DNA from: Desulfobacterales bacterium
Lineage (GTDB): Bacteria; Desulfobacterota; Desulfobacteria; Desulfobacterales; Desulfosalsimonadaceae
Direction: 5' to 3'
DNA: 60,472 bases
Assembly (NCBI GenBank): GCA_018334555.1
Contig: JAGXLR010000002.1
Span: 1 to 60,472, forward strand
Each line of letters opens with the position of its first letter. The stretch's first letter is position 1. The notes beneath the pieces were generated by a model. The model did no database searches. It saw only the letters and a program-made list of their open reading frames with translations, and was not told the origin of the DNA. The translations under genes were made by a program, and so were the position numbers. Positions 45,388 through 54,574 of this stretch are shown here, piece by piece.

Positions 45388-46149
45388 ATGAAAGTTGCGA
45401 TCAGCGGCAAAGGCGGCGTCGGTAAAACAACATTTGCAGCCCTGATGATCCGGGCATTCAATGAAAACAACAAAAAAGTTCTGGCCATTGATGCGGATCC
45501 GGATGCCAACCTCGCATCCGCAGTGGGGATAACCGATGCGGCCTCGATAACCCCGATCTCGGAGATGAAAAACCTCGTTTACGAGCGCACCGAGGCCAAA
45601 CCGGGGGCGGTCGGCGCCTTTTTTAAATTAAATCCCAAGGTGGATGATCTGCCGGACGCGCTCTCGGCAAAATTTGAAAACATTAAACTCATGCGACTGG
45701 GCGGTGTGCCAAAAGGCGGCGGCGGATGCATTTGCCCGGAATCGGCCCTGCTCAGAGCCCTGATCACGCATATCGTGCTGTCAAGAGATGAGATGGTAAT
45801 CATGGATATGGAAGCCGGTATTGAGCATCTCGGACGCGCCACCGCCAAGTCGGTCGACAGGCTGATGGTTGTGGTGGAACCGGGGCGGCGAAGCATTGAC
45901 ACGGCGACCCATATTCGGTCCCTGGCCGGGGAAATCGGCCTGGATGCCATCTCCCTTGTCGGCAACAAAATCCGCAGCAAGAAGGACGAGGATTATCTTA
46001 AGACCTACCTCCCGGACTTTGATTTTTTGGGGTTTCTGCCCTATGACGACCCCCTGATTGAAGCGGATTTAAACGGCATCTCCCCTTATGATGTGGCCTC
46101 GGAATCCAAAAAAAAAGTAATTGAAATGGTAAAGCGCTTTAATGACTGA
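45388..46149 (+). CDS. cooC: CooC-like nickel-insertion/CODH maturation ATPase
   Basis: 253 residues, a MinD/NifH-type P-loop ATPase: KGGVGKTT at 9-16, LAIDADPDANL, and the CooC-type metal-binding GGGCICPESALL segment (CxC). CooC loads nickel into carbon monoxide dehydrogenase. No CODH gene is in the window, so it would act on an enzyme encoded elsewhere, probably the CODH/acetyl-CoA synthase of a Wood-Ljungdahl pathway (inference). ATG 45388 has AAAGGA upstream; a longer frame from 45343 is less likely. Its stop overlaps the next start by 8 bases. Confidence 0.85.
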   Translation: MKVAISGKGGVGKTTFAALMIRAFNENNKKVLAIDADPDANLASAVGITDAASITPISEMKNLVYERTEAKPGAVGAFFKLNPKVDDLPDALSAKFENIKLMRLGGVPKGGGGCICPESALLRALITHIVLSRDEMVIMDMEAGIEHLGRATAKSVDRLMVVVEPGRRSIDTATHIRSLAGEIGLDAISLVGNKIRSKKDEDYLKTYLPDFDFLGFLPYDDPLIEADLNGISPYDVASESKKKVIEMVKRFND

Positions 46150-48268
46150 ACCCAAAGGAAGACCCCCAAATAAACCCTACAAAGGCAAAAAAAGGCCTGC
46201 CGCCGGAAAACTGAAACCGGGCTCGGATGAACGGCTTAAAAAAATATTCGCCTCCATTGGGGTGCCGGAACAAAAGCCGTTTAAGCCGGATCCTTTCCAG
46301 GAAAAGGCGCTTGAAGTTATCCAGTACGGCGACTGCCTGGTTACCGCCCCAACCGGAGCGGGTAAAACGTGGATCGCCGAACAGGCTATCCGGCAAACAT
46401 TGGCGCAGCAAGGGAAAGCCTGGTATGCTTCCCCCTTAAAAGCGTTGACCAACTCCAAATACAACGAATTTGCCGGAATATTCGGCGATAAGAACATCGG
46501 CATCCTTACCGGCGACCGCAAGGAAAATGTCGATGCCCCCATAACCGTTGGCACCACAGAGATACTGCGAAACCAGCTCTATGACGCCATGCATCGGGGC
46601 GAAGACCTGGACACCGATTTTGTCATCCTTGACGAGGCCCACTATCTGGGCGATGAGGATCGGGGGGTCGTATGGGAAGAGACGATGATCTATCTGCCCG
46701 TGCGGATCCCCATGCTGCTGCTCTCCGCTACCATCGGCAACGCCGGCCGAATCGCCGGCTGGCTGGAGTCCATCCGGGGCCGGACCTGCTACGTAGTTGA
46801 GGAGACGCGGCGGCCCGTGCCATTGTACCCGCTGTTCCTGCACCCCTCTGGGACACTGTTTCCGCTTTTATCCGGCCAAAAGTCCAAAAAAACGAGCCAA
46901 ATGCTCTATAAAAAGGTCCTTAAGTACGTCAACAACAAGCAGGCCCTCCGGTTCCGGCAGTTTCACCAGCTGCCGAAGATGGGGGAGATCCTCCGGGTGT
47001 TGAACAAATACCGTCTGCTGCCGGCCATATTCTTTTTAAAATCCCGCGCCGACTGCGACAACGCCCTACGGCTGTGCCCCAAGGCGGCGGTCAACGACTC
47101 CCCCGAGCGCAAGGAGAAGCGATGCCGACGCATTGACGCGCTGATTGCCGACACCCCGCATATTGCGGATCATAAGCAGATGAACGAGCTGAGGCACGTC
47201 GGGGTAGCAGCCCACCACAGCGGCCAGCTCCCGGCGTGGAAGCTTTTAATCGAGACCCTTATGACCGAGGGGCTTCTGGATGCGGTATTCGCCACCTCAA
47301 CGGTGGCGGCCGGCGTGAATTTTCCCGCCAGAACCATCATGTTTCTGAATTCGGACCGGTTCAACGGCCGTGAGTTTGTCCCCCTCACCCCCACGGAATT
47401 CCACCAGATGACCGGCCGTGCCGGCCGCCGCGGTATGGACAACATCGGATTCGCGGTTCTGATCCCCGGCAGATTCATGGACATCCGGTTGATGGCGAAA
47501 CTTTTTCATGCGCCGGCCTCCGATGTCTACAGCCAGATTAAAATCAACTTCTCCATGGTCCTGAACCTGCTTTTGTCCCATACGCCGGAAGAAGCCCGGG
47601 TGCTGCTGGAAAAATCCTTTGCCACCTATCTTTTGACCACTAAGGGGCGCAAAAAGAAATTCAGGGCGATCTTCGGCGATGATCCGGATATTCTATGGCA
47701 CGAGTTCCTCCGGCATCTTGACTTTTTAAAAGAAAAAGAGTATGTTACAGAAGATGATCGGTTGACGGAGGACGGGCGCTGGGCCTCCCAATTGCGGATC
47801 GATCACCCCTTGATGGTGGCCGAGGGTTTCCGCCGGGGCCTGTTCCCCCACACCGACCCGGCGATTCTGGCCGGCATTATGGCCTCCTTTGTCAATGAGC
47901 GGGAAACTGACGATGAGTCGATTCCGGATGCTGAGATTCCCAAGTCCCTCTTAAAGCGCTACGAACTGGTAAACAAGGGGCTTAACCCGTTTTCGATCGA
48001 ACTGATGAGAAGCGGTTTTGAGGCCCCCGATCTGTATTTTCTGCCCGCACTGACGCTTTACCTATGGGCAAGGGGCGCGCCCTGGGAGAAAGTGCTTGAG
48101 ATCTCGGGGATGGCCGAAGGCGACCAGGCGATGCTGATTCTGCGAACCGCGGATAACCTTCGCCATATCCGCAATATCGGCCATGTGTTTCCCGAAGCCG
48201 CAGAGACCGCGATAACCGCCATTGAGCTTATTTTAAGGGATCCGGTGATTTCGACGCATGATTTATAA
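46142..48268 (+). CDS. Ski2-like DEAH-box helicase
   Basis: 708-residue superfamily 2 helicase. The motifs are APTGAGKT (I), DEAH within VILDEAHYLGD (II), LLLSATIGN (III), FATSTVAAGVNFPAR (V) and QMTGRAGRRGMD (VI). A basic Lys/Pro/Gly-rich N-terminal 50 residues precedes the core. The arrangement matches Ski2/Hel308-like enzymes acting on RNA or DNA. Translationally coupled to cooC by overlap (ATGACTGA), although no functional link is known. A cardiolipin synthase gene follows. Confidence 0.9.
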   Translation: MTEPKGRPPNKPYKGKKRPAAGKLKPGSDERLKKIFASIGVPEQKPFKPDPFQEKALEVIQYGDCLVTAPTGAGKTWIAEQAIRQTLAQQGKAWYASPLKALTNSKYNEFAGIFGDKNIGILTGDRKENVDAPITVGTTEILRNQLYDAMHRGEDLDTDFVILDEAHYLGDEDRGVVWEETMIYLPVRIPMLLLSATIGNAGRIAGWLESIRGRTCYVVEETRRPVPLYPLFLHPSGTLFPLLSGQKSKKTSQMLYKKVLKYVNNKQALRFRQFHQLPKMGEILRVLNKYRLLPAIFFLKSRADCDNALRLCPKAAVNDSPERKEKRCRRIDALIADTPHIADHKQMNELRHVGVAAHHSGQLPAWKLLIETLMTEGLLDAVFATSTVAAGVNFPARTIMFLNSDRFNGREFVPLTPTEFHQMTGRAGRRGMDNIGFAVLIPGRFMDIRLMAKLFHAPASDVYSQIKINFSMVLNLLLSHTPEEARVLLEKSFATYLLTTKGRKKKFRAIFGDDPDILWHEFLRHLDFLKEKEYVTEDDRLTEDGRWASQLRIDHPLMVAEGFRRGLFPHTDPAILAGIMASFVNERETDDESIPDAEIPKSLLKRYELVNKGLNPFSIELMRSGFEAPDLYFLPALTLYLWARGAPWEKVLEISGMAEGDQAMLILRTADNLRHIRNIGHVFPEAAETAITAIELILRDPVISTHDL

Positions 48269-48280
48269 TGGCCGCCATCC

Positions 48281-49720
48281 ATGAATATCCTGCACGGGTT
48301 TCTCCTGACCCTCAACATACTGCTGGCGCTCACTACAGCCGGCCATGCGCTACTTCATAAGCGCACCCCCTCCTCGGCCCTGGGCTGGATCGCCGTATGC
48401 CTGTTTTTTCCCTTTGCAGGCGCCTTTTTGTATTTCCTTTTCGGTATCAACCGGGTGGAAACCCGGGCGAAAAAACTTGAGGACAAACGCTCCGCGGTAT
48501 CAATCGAAGGCGAGGGCTATCGGGAGGCCACCTCTGACGTATCCATTATGGCGTCCCAGCTGAACCTGCCCCGTTCGTATGCCCAGATCGCTCGTATTTC
48601 CGACAAGGTAACCCGTCTTCCGCTGGTTGACGGCAACCGCGTGGACCTTCTGCCCGGCGGCGAAACCGCCTATCCGGAAATGATCGAGAGCATTGAGCAG
48701 GCCGAATCCTACGTATTTATGACCACCTATATTTTTGAAACGAACAAAACCGGCCGGCAATTCATCGACGCCCTTGGCCGGGCGGCCAAACGCGGCCTCG
48801 ATGTGCGGGTGCTGATCGACGGCGTCGGGGAGTATTATTATTTCCCGCGGGCCAGCACCCTGTTGAAAAAACAAGGGGTGGCGGTGGCCCGGTTCATTCC
48901 GCCGCGAATTCTGCCGCCCAACATTCATATCAACCTGCGAAATCACCGAAAAATATTGATCGCGGACGGACAGACGGCGTTTACCGGCGGGATGAATATC
49001 GGGGACCGGCATCTGACCGACCGGATCACCAATCGCGCCCGCGTCATCGATATGCATTTCAGGCTCAAGGGGCCCGTGGTCATGCAGATTGAACAATCAT
49101 TTATGGAGGACTGGACGTTCTGTACCGGAGAGATGGCAACGCCGCGCCCGAACAATCCGGCACCATGCGGGCCGGCCATCTGCCGGGCGATTACAGACGG
49201 ACCCAATGAAGAAATAAATAAGCTGGCCACGATTATCCTGGGGGCGATCTCTTCATCCCGGGAACAGGTGCTGATTATGACGCCCTACTTTCTGCCGTCG
49301 CTTGAAATGATTTCCGCGCTTCAGAGCGCCGCGCTCAGAGGCATTGATGTCAAAATCGTCCTGCCGGCCAAAAACAACCTGCCGTTTATTCATTGGGCGA
49401 CGAATAACATGCTTTGGGAATTGCTTTACTGGGGCGTTAGGGTCTATTACCAACCGCCGCCATTCGTCCACACCAAGCTGTTTGTCATAGACCAGCAGTA
49501 TGCCCAGATCGGCTCGGCCAATTTTGACCCCAGAAGCTTCCGCTTAAACTTTGAGCTATCCGTGGAGATCTACGATCAATATGTCGCCCAGACGATTGCC
49601 GAACACATTGAACATCGCATCAGCCACTCACAGCCGATCCAGCGCTCTGATATCGAACAGCGCCCCCTGATCATTAAATTCCGGGATGCGCTCATGTGGC
49701 TGTTTTCACCTTACTTCTGA
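48281..49720 (+). CDS. cls: Cardiolipin synthase (phospholipase D family)
   Basis: 479 residues. Two N-terminal transmembrane helices (about 1-25 and 37-55) are followed by two PLD domains with HKD motifs: NHRKILIADG (about 222) and VHTKLFVIDQ (about 396). It joins two phosphatidylglycerols, or PG and PE, to form cardiolipin at the inner membrane. It starts 12 bases after the helicase stop and ends 11 bases before the convergent PHP gene. Confidence 0.93.
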   Translation: MNILHGFLLTLNILLALTTAGHALLHKRTPSSALGWIAVCLFFPFAGAFLYFLFGINRVETRAKKLEDKRSAVSIEGEGYREATSDVSIMASQLNLPRSYAQIARISDKVTRLPLVDGNRVDLLPGGETAYPEMIESIEQAESYVFMTTYIFETNKTGRQFIDALGRAAKRGLDVRVLIDGVGEYYYFPRASTLLKKQGVAVARFIPPRILPPNIHINLRNHRKILIADGQTAFTGGMNIGDRHLTDRITNRARVIDMHFRLKGPVVMQIEQSFMEDWTFCTGEMATPRPNNPAPCGPAICRAITDGPNEEINKLATIILGAISSSREQVLIMTPYFLPSLEMISALQSAALRGIDVKIVLPAKNNLPFIHWATNNMLWELLYWGVRVYYQPPPFVHTKLFVIDQQYAQIGSANFDPRSFRLNFELSVEIYDQYVAQTIAEHIEHRISHSQPIQRSDIEQRPLIIKFRDALMWLFSPYF

Positions 49721-49731
49721 TGGAAAAAGGT

Positions 49732-50640
49732 TTAAAAGGAGCCGTTCTTGCGAATCCGGCGATTATACAGGCGACGCTGCATCCGGGCCTTAACCTGGCG
49801 GGATTTGCGGTTGATGATCGCATAGCTGTAGCGCACATTTTTCTCCATTATATCCGGCGAATTTCTCAGGTTGGTACGAAGCTTTGCGCTATTTGAGGCG
49901 ACCTTGCGAATAAACGCGATTTCTTTTCCAATGACCCGGTTCTCTCCGGCATAAACCGCATCCAAAAATGCAACCCGATCCCGGGGGGTTTTGGCATAAG
50001 AAACCGCTTTGCCCATCTGATAGAGGCTGTGGCCGTCACTGCCCCCGGTCATGGCTTTATTGAGATTAAATCCGAGGACCGTGCACTTTAGATTCCATTT
50101 CTTGAGGTTGCCGGCGTTAATCGCCTCCACGCCGTCCACCATCTCCAGCAGCTCGGTTTGGCGGGATTTTGAAAACATGGAGTTGCATACGCCGGTATAC
50201 ATGGCACAATACGGATGCGGAAATATGACAACGGCATCATACTTTCGCGCCCGCCCAATAATTTCTTCCATAGTGAGCATAATGGAGGACATGAGCTCCT
50301 TGCCCAGAAACGGCTTCACCTCATTGTCGTAGAAGTATTTAAGGGCTTTGAACTCATAGAAATAGACCAATAAATGGGCCCCCTCCCGGGAGGTAATTTC
50401 GATGCCCGGGATGCTTAAAACATCTTTATACTGCGCCATCTCAAGGGCACCGGAGATTGTATTGTGGTCTGTTATGGCAATCCCCATACCCAGCCGCCTG
50501 GCTTTTCTGACGACCTCATGGGGGGTATCGACGCCATCCGAATAGCGGGTATGAAAATGCAGATCGACGACCGTATATGTCTGGTTCAATTCTTTGATGA
50601 CGGGCACCTCGAAGATTACCCGATTGGCTTGATCACCCAT
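49732..50640 (-). CDS. PHP-domain metallophosphoesterase-like protein
   Basis: 302 residues. Metal-site motifs DLHFHTRYSDG, ITDHN, GIEIT, FPHPY and GGSDGH match the PHP (polymerase/histidinol phosphatase) fold with a three-metal centre. The C-terminal 70 residues are basic (RKSRQVKARMQRR) and could bind nucleic acid. Phosphoesterase activity is a family inference. The start at 50640 is preferred, after AAGGAAT; the open frame further upstream reads through a repeat element that stops 34 bases before it. Confidence 0.85.
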   Translation of the reverse strand: MGDQANRVIFEVPVIKELNQTYTVVDLHFHTRYSDGVDTPHEVVRKARRLGMGIAITDHNTISGALEMAQYKDVLSIPGIEITSREGAHLLVYFYEFKALKYFYDNEVKPFLGKELMSSIMLTMEEIIGRARKYDAVVIFPHPYCAMYTGVCNSMFSKSRQTELLEMVDGVEAINAGNLKKWNLKCTVLGFNLNKAMTGGSDGHSLYQMGKAVSYAKTPRDRVAFLDAVYAGENRVIGKEIAFIRKVASNSAKLRTNLRNSPDIMEKNVRYSYAIINRKSRQVKARMQRRLYNRRIRKNGSF

Positions 50641-50673
50641 ATATATGTATTCCTTGGCTTGTATTTTATTTAA

Positions 50674-50776
50674 ACCTAAATTGAGCGTTTCAAATTTTTT
50701 GATCAAAAAATGATTCAATATCCTAAAAATAAGATAAAAATTAAACCTCCAAAAAATTGAAACGCTCAATTTAGGT
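50674..50776. repeat. Family 2 TIR element, unoccupied copy
   Basis: 103 bases with matching ends ACCTAAATTGAGCGTTTCAA and its complement. Contains the AATATCCTAAAAATAAGATA block and an intact AAAATT target that is occupied by family 1 elements in other copies. It lies 34 bases upstream of the PHP gene start. Confidence 0.9.
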
Positions 50777-51005
50777 TAAACATAACATATCAAACCTTTG
50801 AAAACAACTTAGCCTGAATTTTTATCCGCCCATCGATCATCATGGATTTGATTTTAGGAAAATATCATGTTATTTTATTATGTTTGAATTAAAAAAACTC
50901 CGGTTGATCCTTCTCTTCAGGCAAATCAGAACGGCTGTCAATCATAGCTTTTAAAACATATTCAGAATTCAACTGGATCAATTCAACCAAGAAAAGGAGA
51001 AGAGC

Positions 51006-52268
51006 ATGGACACAGGCAAGACTTATGAAGTGAAAAACCTGTCACACGCCAGTCAGGGACGAAACAACATGGAGCTGGCAGAACTCAACATGGGCGCTCT
51101 GCTTGAAGTGAGAAAACGATTTGAAAAAGAAAAACCCCTTAAAGGAATTCGGGTCGGTTTGGCCCTGCACGTGACCAAGGAAACCGGGGTGCTGGTCCGA
51201 ACCCTGATCGCAGGCGGCGCGGACGTTGCAATCACCGGCTGCAACCCTTTGTCCACCCAGGACGATGTGGCCGCCGCCCTTGCCGATGAGGGCGTAAAGA
51301 TATGGGCCTATAAGGGCGAGACCACCGAGGATTACTACCGTTATATCACCAATGTTATTGAAACCCAGCCCAATATTACCATTGACGACGGCTGTGATCT
51401 GGTATCGGAGATTCACAAAAACCACCCCGATTTGATCAGCAACATCATATGCGGCTGCGAGGAGACCACAACAGGCATTATTCGGCTGCGGGCCATGGAA
51501 AAGGATAGTGCCCTAAAATATCCGATGATTGCAGTAAACGACAATAAAACCAAGCACCTGGTGGACAACTACTACGGCACCGGCCAATCCACCGTGGACG
51601 GTATTCTGCGGGCAACCAACATGCTTTATTCCGGCAAAACATTCGTGGTATTCGGCTACGGCTCCTGCGGCAAAGGGGTTGCTCAGCGGGCAAAGGGGCT
51701 CGGATCCAATGTCGTGGTCACGGAAGTGGACAGCTTCCGCGCGCTTCAGGCCGCCTATGACGGCTTTCGCGTGATGAAAACAGCCGATGCGGTAAAAATT
51801 GGGGATGTTTTCTGTACGGTGACCGGAAACAAACATGCAATTTCGCTGGATATGATGAAGGAGATGAAGCATGGGGCCATACTCGCCAATTCAGGCCATT
51901 TTGACATAGAGCTTGACCTGAAATCCCTTAATGAGGCGGCCAGCGCCCACAAGCAGGTCCGGCCCTTCATGGCCGAATATACCCTAAACGGCAAAAAGAT
52001 ATTTGTGCTGGGTGACGGAAGGCTCATCAACCTGGCGGCCGGTGAAGGCCATCCCAGCGAGGTCATGTCGACATCATTCTGCGGTCAGGCCCTCTCCTGT
52101 GAGTATGGCGTAAAGAATCAGGGCCAAATGCCCATCAAAGTTATCCAGATTCCGGAAGAAATCGACGATGAGATAGCCGCCCTTCAGTTGACGGCCATGG
52201 GGATTGAAATTGACGAAATGACGGCGGAGCAGGTGGAGTACCTGAACTCTTGGCAGGAAGGGACTTAA
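51006..52268 (+). CDS. ahcY: Second adenosylhomocysteinase, archaeal/thermophile-like short form
   Basis: 420 residues, lacking the insertion and the KPDHYRY tail of the long form at 28050. The NAD motif GYGSCGKG replaces the usual GYGDVGKG and the C-terminus ends with TAEQVEYLNSW. Short forms occur in archaea and thermophiles, where related enzymes can act on S-inosylhomocysteine as well (family knowledge). A strong AGGAG ribosome site lies upstream. A perfect terminator follows. A distinct substrate or regulation from the first copy is likely but unproven. Confidence 0.9.
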   Translation: MDTGKTYEVKNLSHASQGRNNMELAELNMGALLEVRKRFEKEKPLKGIRVGLALHVTKETGVLVRTLIAGGADVAITGCNPLSTQDDVAAALADEGVKIWAYKGETTEDYYRYITNVIETQPNITIDDGCDLVSEIHKNHPDLISNIICGCEETTTGIIRLRAMEKDSALKYPMIAVNDNKTKHLVDNYYGTGQSTVDGILRATNMLYSGKTFVVFGYGSCGKGVAQRAKGLGSNVVVTEVDSFRALQAAYDGFRVMKTADAVKIGDVFCTVTGNKHAISLDMMKEMKHGAILANSGHFDIELDLKSLNEAASAHKQVRPFMAEYTLNGKKIFVLGDGRLINLAAGEGHPSEVMSTSFCGQALSCEYGVKNQGQMPIKVIQIPEEIDDEIAALQLTAMGIEIDEMTAEQVEYLNSWQEGT

Positions 52269-52302
52269 ACGGAACAAAATCAATAAGTCTATTCAATAAA
52301 AC

Positions 52303-52341
52303 ACCCCGGGCCGGAATAATCCGGCAACCGGGGTTTTTTTG
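52303..52341 (+). terminator. Rho-independent terminator after ahcY2 (faces etfA)
   Basis: Nested stem ACCCCGG / CCGGGGT with inner GCCGGA/TCCGGC, then seven T. The minus strand is also T-rich, so it can serve the convergent etfA. Confidence 0.88.
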
Positions 52342-52364
52342 TTTGCTAAAATATCCTGGAAAAA

Positions 52365-53333
52365 TTAGAGCTCTTTGATTTTTTCGGTCAGTTCCGGCAC
52401 GAACTCAAGGATGTCGGCTTCCACGCCAACATCAGCTACCTGAAAGATCGGGGCCTTGGGATTCTTGTTAACCGCCACGATAAACGGATTGCCCTTTACC
52501 CCGCCCATGTGCTGGAACGAGCCGCTGATGCCAAGGGCCATATAGACCTTGGGCTTGACCGTCTGGCCGGAAGTTCCGACCTGCCGCGGTTTCTCCAGCC
52601 ATTTGGCGTCAACAATCGGCCGTGAACAGGAGACATCTGCGCCCATGGCTTCGGCCAGATCAAATATGGTCTCGATGTTGTCCTCTTCTTCAACACCGCG
52701 CCCAACCGATACAAGGACTTCTGACTTGGTGATATCCACCTCGCCGGCTTCGGCTTCAACCGTTTCAAGGTATTTGCGCTTTACGGATACATCACCGAGA
52801 TCGCCGGACTTGTCCACGACCTCGCCGCCGCCGGCCTTGCTCTCATCCGGCTGGAAGACACCCGGGCGCACGTTAACCACCGCACCATTGGCGATATCCG
52901 CATGAACATGCGTGCTCACCTGACCGGCGAATTCCTGCCGGATCACTTTCAGGGTATTGCCGTCCAGGCCTTCGACATCGACAATATCCGATATAAAAGT
53001 GGAATCCATCTTAATCGACAGGCCCGGGCTCAAATCCATCCCCAAGTGGGCATGGGGGACCAATAGGACACAATCGCCCGGCAAAATATTGACCAGCGCC
53101 TTGCGCGCGGCTTCCGCATCCGGAAATGAGAACGCGGCATTATCGATTTTCCAGACCGCATTATAAGAGGCGGCCATCTCATTGCAAACCTTGTCCAAAT
53201 CCCCGCCGGATCCCATGACAATGGCAGTCACCGCTGCATCCGGGGAGATCTTTTTGGCAGCTGTCAGCAATTCCAGCGCGGAATCCTCCGCGACCCCCTG
53301 GTTATGCTCGATATATGCAAAAATATCAGCCAT
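52365..53333 (-). CDS. etfA: Electron transfer flavoprotein alpha subunit
   Basis: 322-residue EtfA. The N-terminal alpha/beta part is followed by a C-terminal FAD-binding domain (SRPIVDAKWLEKPRQVGTSG, ALGISGSFQHMGG, then AVNKNPKAPIFQVADVGVEAD). Works with EtfB to take electrons from acyl-CoA dehydrogenases. The start (ATG overlapping the etfB stop, TAATG) and AGGAGG site are clear. No ferredoxin extension is present. Confidence 0.95.
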   Translation of the reverse strand: MADIFAYIEHNQGVAEDSALELLTAAKKISPDAAVTAIVMGSGGDLDKVCNEMAASYNAVWKIDNAAFSFPDAEAARKALVNILPGDCVLLVPHAHLGMDLSPGLSIKMDSTFISDIVDVEGLDGNTLKVIRQEFAGQVSTHVHADIANGAVVNVRPGVFQPDESKAGGGEVVDKSGDLGDVSVKRKYLETVEAEAGEVDITKSEVLVSVGRGVEEEDNIETIFDLAEAMGADVSCSRPIVDAKWLEKPRQVGTSGQTVKPKVYMALGISGSFQHMGGVKGNPFIVAVNKNPKAPIFQVADVGVEADILEFVPELTEKIKEL

Positions 53334-54121
53334 TATTTCAACCCTCCTTTGGCTTTCAAGTATTCAATGAGTTTTTCGATGATCTCTTCCGTACTTCCTT
53401 CGAGCATTTCTGCACCTTCGCCCATTTCCGGCATAAAGTAGTCCATCCGTTTGACTTTTGCCGCATCACCGCCGACGCTTGAAGCGTCAATGCCGAGGTC
53501 TGACGCACCGTATTCCGGAATTTCAACGGAGGCGACCTTTCGAATCCCGCGGATTCCGACATACCGGGGCTCATTGATACCCGTCTGGATTGAAAGAACA
53601 CAGGGCAGCTCGATCTCATACATATCCTGATTGCCGCCTTCGACCTCTCGGCCGACCTTGAGCTTCCCATCCTGTGTCTCAATGGTGTTGACCAGCGACG
53701 CATAGGGATAATCCAGCATGGCCGCCAGCATACCGCCGACTTCCGCAGCCCCGTCATCAGCCTGGGCGCCGGTCAGAATCAGGTCATAGTTGCCCTTCTT
53801 GACCGCTGCGGCCAGGATTGAGGCAGTGCCTTTGCCGTCAGCGCCCTCAAAACCGTCGTCGGTCAACAAAAGCCCGTTTTGTGCGCCCATTGCCATTTCC
53901 CGGCGCAGCACCTCTTCCGACTCTTCATCACCGACCGTCACGACAGTCACAGAACCGCCGACTTTGTCCACGATCTGGATGGCTTCCTCAACCGCGTAGT
54001 TGTCCCACTCATTGACCGAGTACACCAGGTCGTCTCTTTCGATGTCGTTCCCCTCGCTGTTGATTTCAATCTCATTTTCAGCAGTGTCGGGAACGCGCTT
54101 GACGCATACTAAAATTTCCAT
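53333..54121 (-). CDS. etfB: Electron transfer flavoprotein beta subunit
   Basis: 262-residue EtfB with the usual opening ILVCVKRVPD and the family loop LILTGAQADDGAAEVGG near residue 120. Forms a heterodimer with EtfA; binds AMP or a second flavin in bifurcating types, not distinguishable here. ATG 54121 follows GGAGGAG; an upstream GTG at 54133 is less likely. A nested mobile element (54207-54574) separates it from the upstream oxidoreductase gene, so a new promoter or read-through transcription would be needed. Confidence 0.95.
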   Translation of the reverse strand: MEILVCVKRVPDTAENEIEINSEGNDIERDDLVYSVNEWDNYAVEEAIQIVDKVGGSVTVVTVGDEESEEVLRREMAMGAQNGLLLTDDGFEGADGKGTASILAAAVKKGNYDLILTGAQADDGAAEVGGMLAAMLDYPYASLVNTIETQDGKLKVGREVEGGNQDMYEIELPCVLSIQTGINEPRYVGIRGIRKVASVEIPEYGASDLGIDASSVGGDAAKVKRMDYFMPEMGEGAEMLEGSTEEIIEKLIEYLKAKGGLK

Positions 54122-54206
54122 ATTCTCCTCCACCTTATCTGTTTAAAAAAAGTTAACAGACTTCTTTATACCTAACTGCCAATACCTAATGGTTTCCTTA
54201 TTTAAT

Positions 54207-54574
54207 ACCTAAATTGAGCGTTTCAATTTTTTGGAGGTTTAATTGTTGATGGCTTCGTAAAAAGTCCAATATCTGTGTTGCGCTGCATTCCTCGGAATTT
54301 CACGTACAGCTAAGTACGCTGCATTCCTCGGAATTTGCGCGCCTTGATCTTGAACTTTTTTCTTTGCCATCCCAAAATCGACTTTTTACGAGATTGTCAA
54401 TTGTTATCTTATTTTCAGGATATTGAATCGTTTTTTGATCAAAAAATTTGAAGCCCTCCGGGATTTCCAATTTCACCGCATCTACTGCGTCAAATGATGT
54501 CTCGCATAGACAACTATCGCTCGAGATCATTTTCCTTGTATCTGCGGTAAACTTGAAAATCGCTCAATTTAGGT
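54207..54574. mobile_element. Family 2 element carrying a nested family 1 element
   Basis: About 368 bases with TIR ends ACCTAAATTGAGCG and CGCTCAATTTAGGT. Relative to the copy at 50.7 kb it is inverted. A family 1 element interrupts it at 54248-54398. The right part carries a hairpin (ATGATGTCTCG / CGAGATCAT) like the copy near 35.7 kb. Its right end supplies the last codons and stop of the oxidoreductase gene. Confidence 0.85.
54248..54398 (+). mobile_element. Family 1 TIR element, target duplication AATTGTT
   Basis: 151 bases. A 7-base flank AATTGTT occurs on both sides (54241-54247 and 54399-54405). The insertion point is the same as in the copy at 35864 but the element lies in the opposite orientation relative to the host repeat. 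Confidence 0.9.

Noticed and set aside
50641-50769. Hydrophobic N-terminal extension of the PHP protein
   Set aside because: It is the reading of a family 2 repeat; a ribosome site supports the start at 50640.
50777-51005. SAH riboswitch upstream of the second ahcY
   Set aside because: No match to the conserved core of known SAH riboswitches; only an AT-rich leader is visible.
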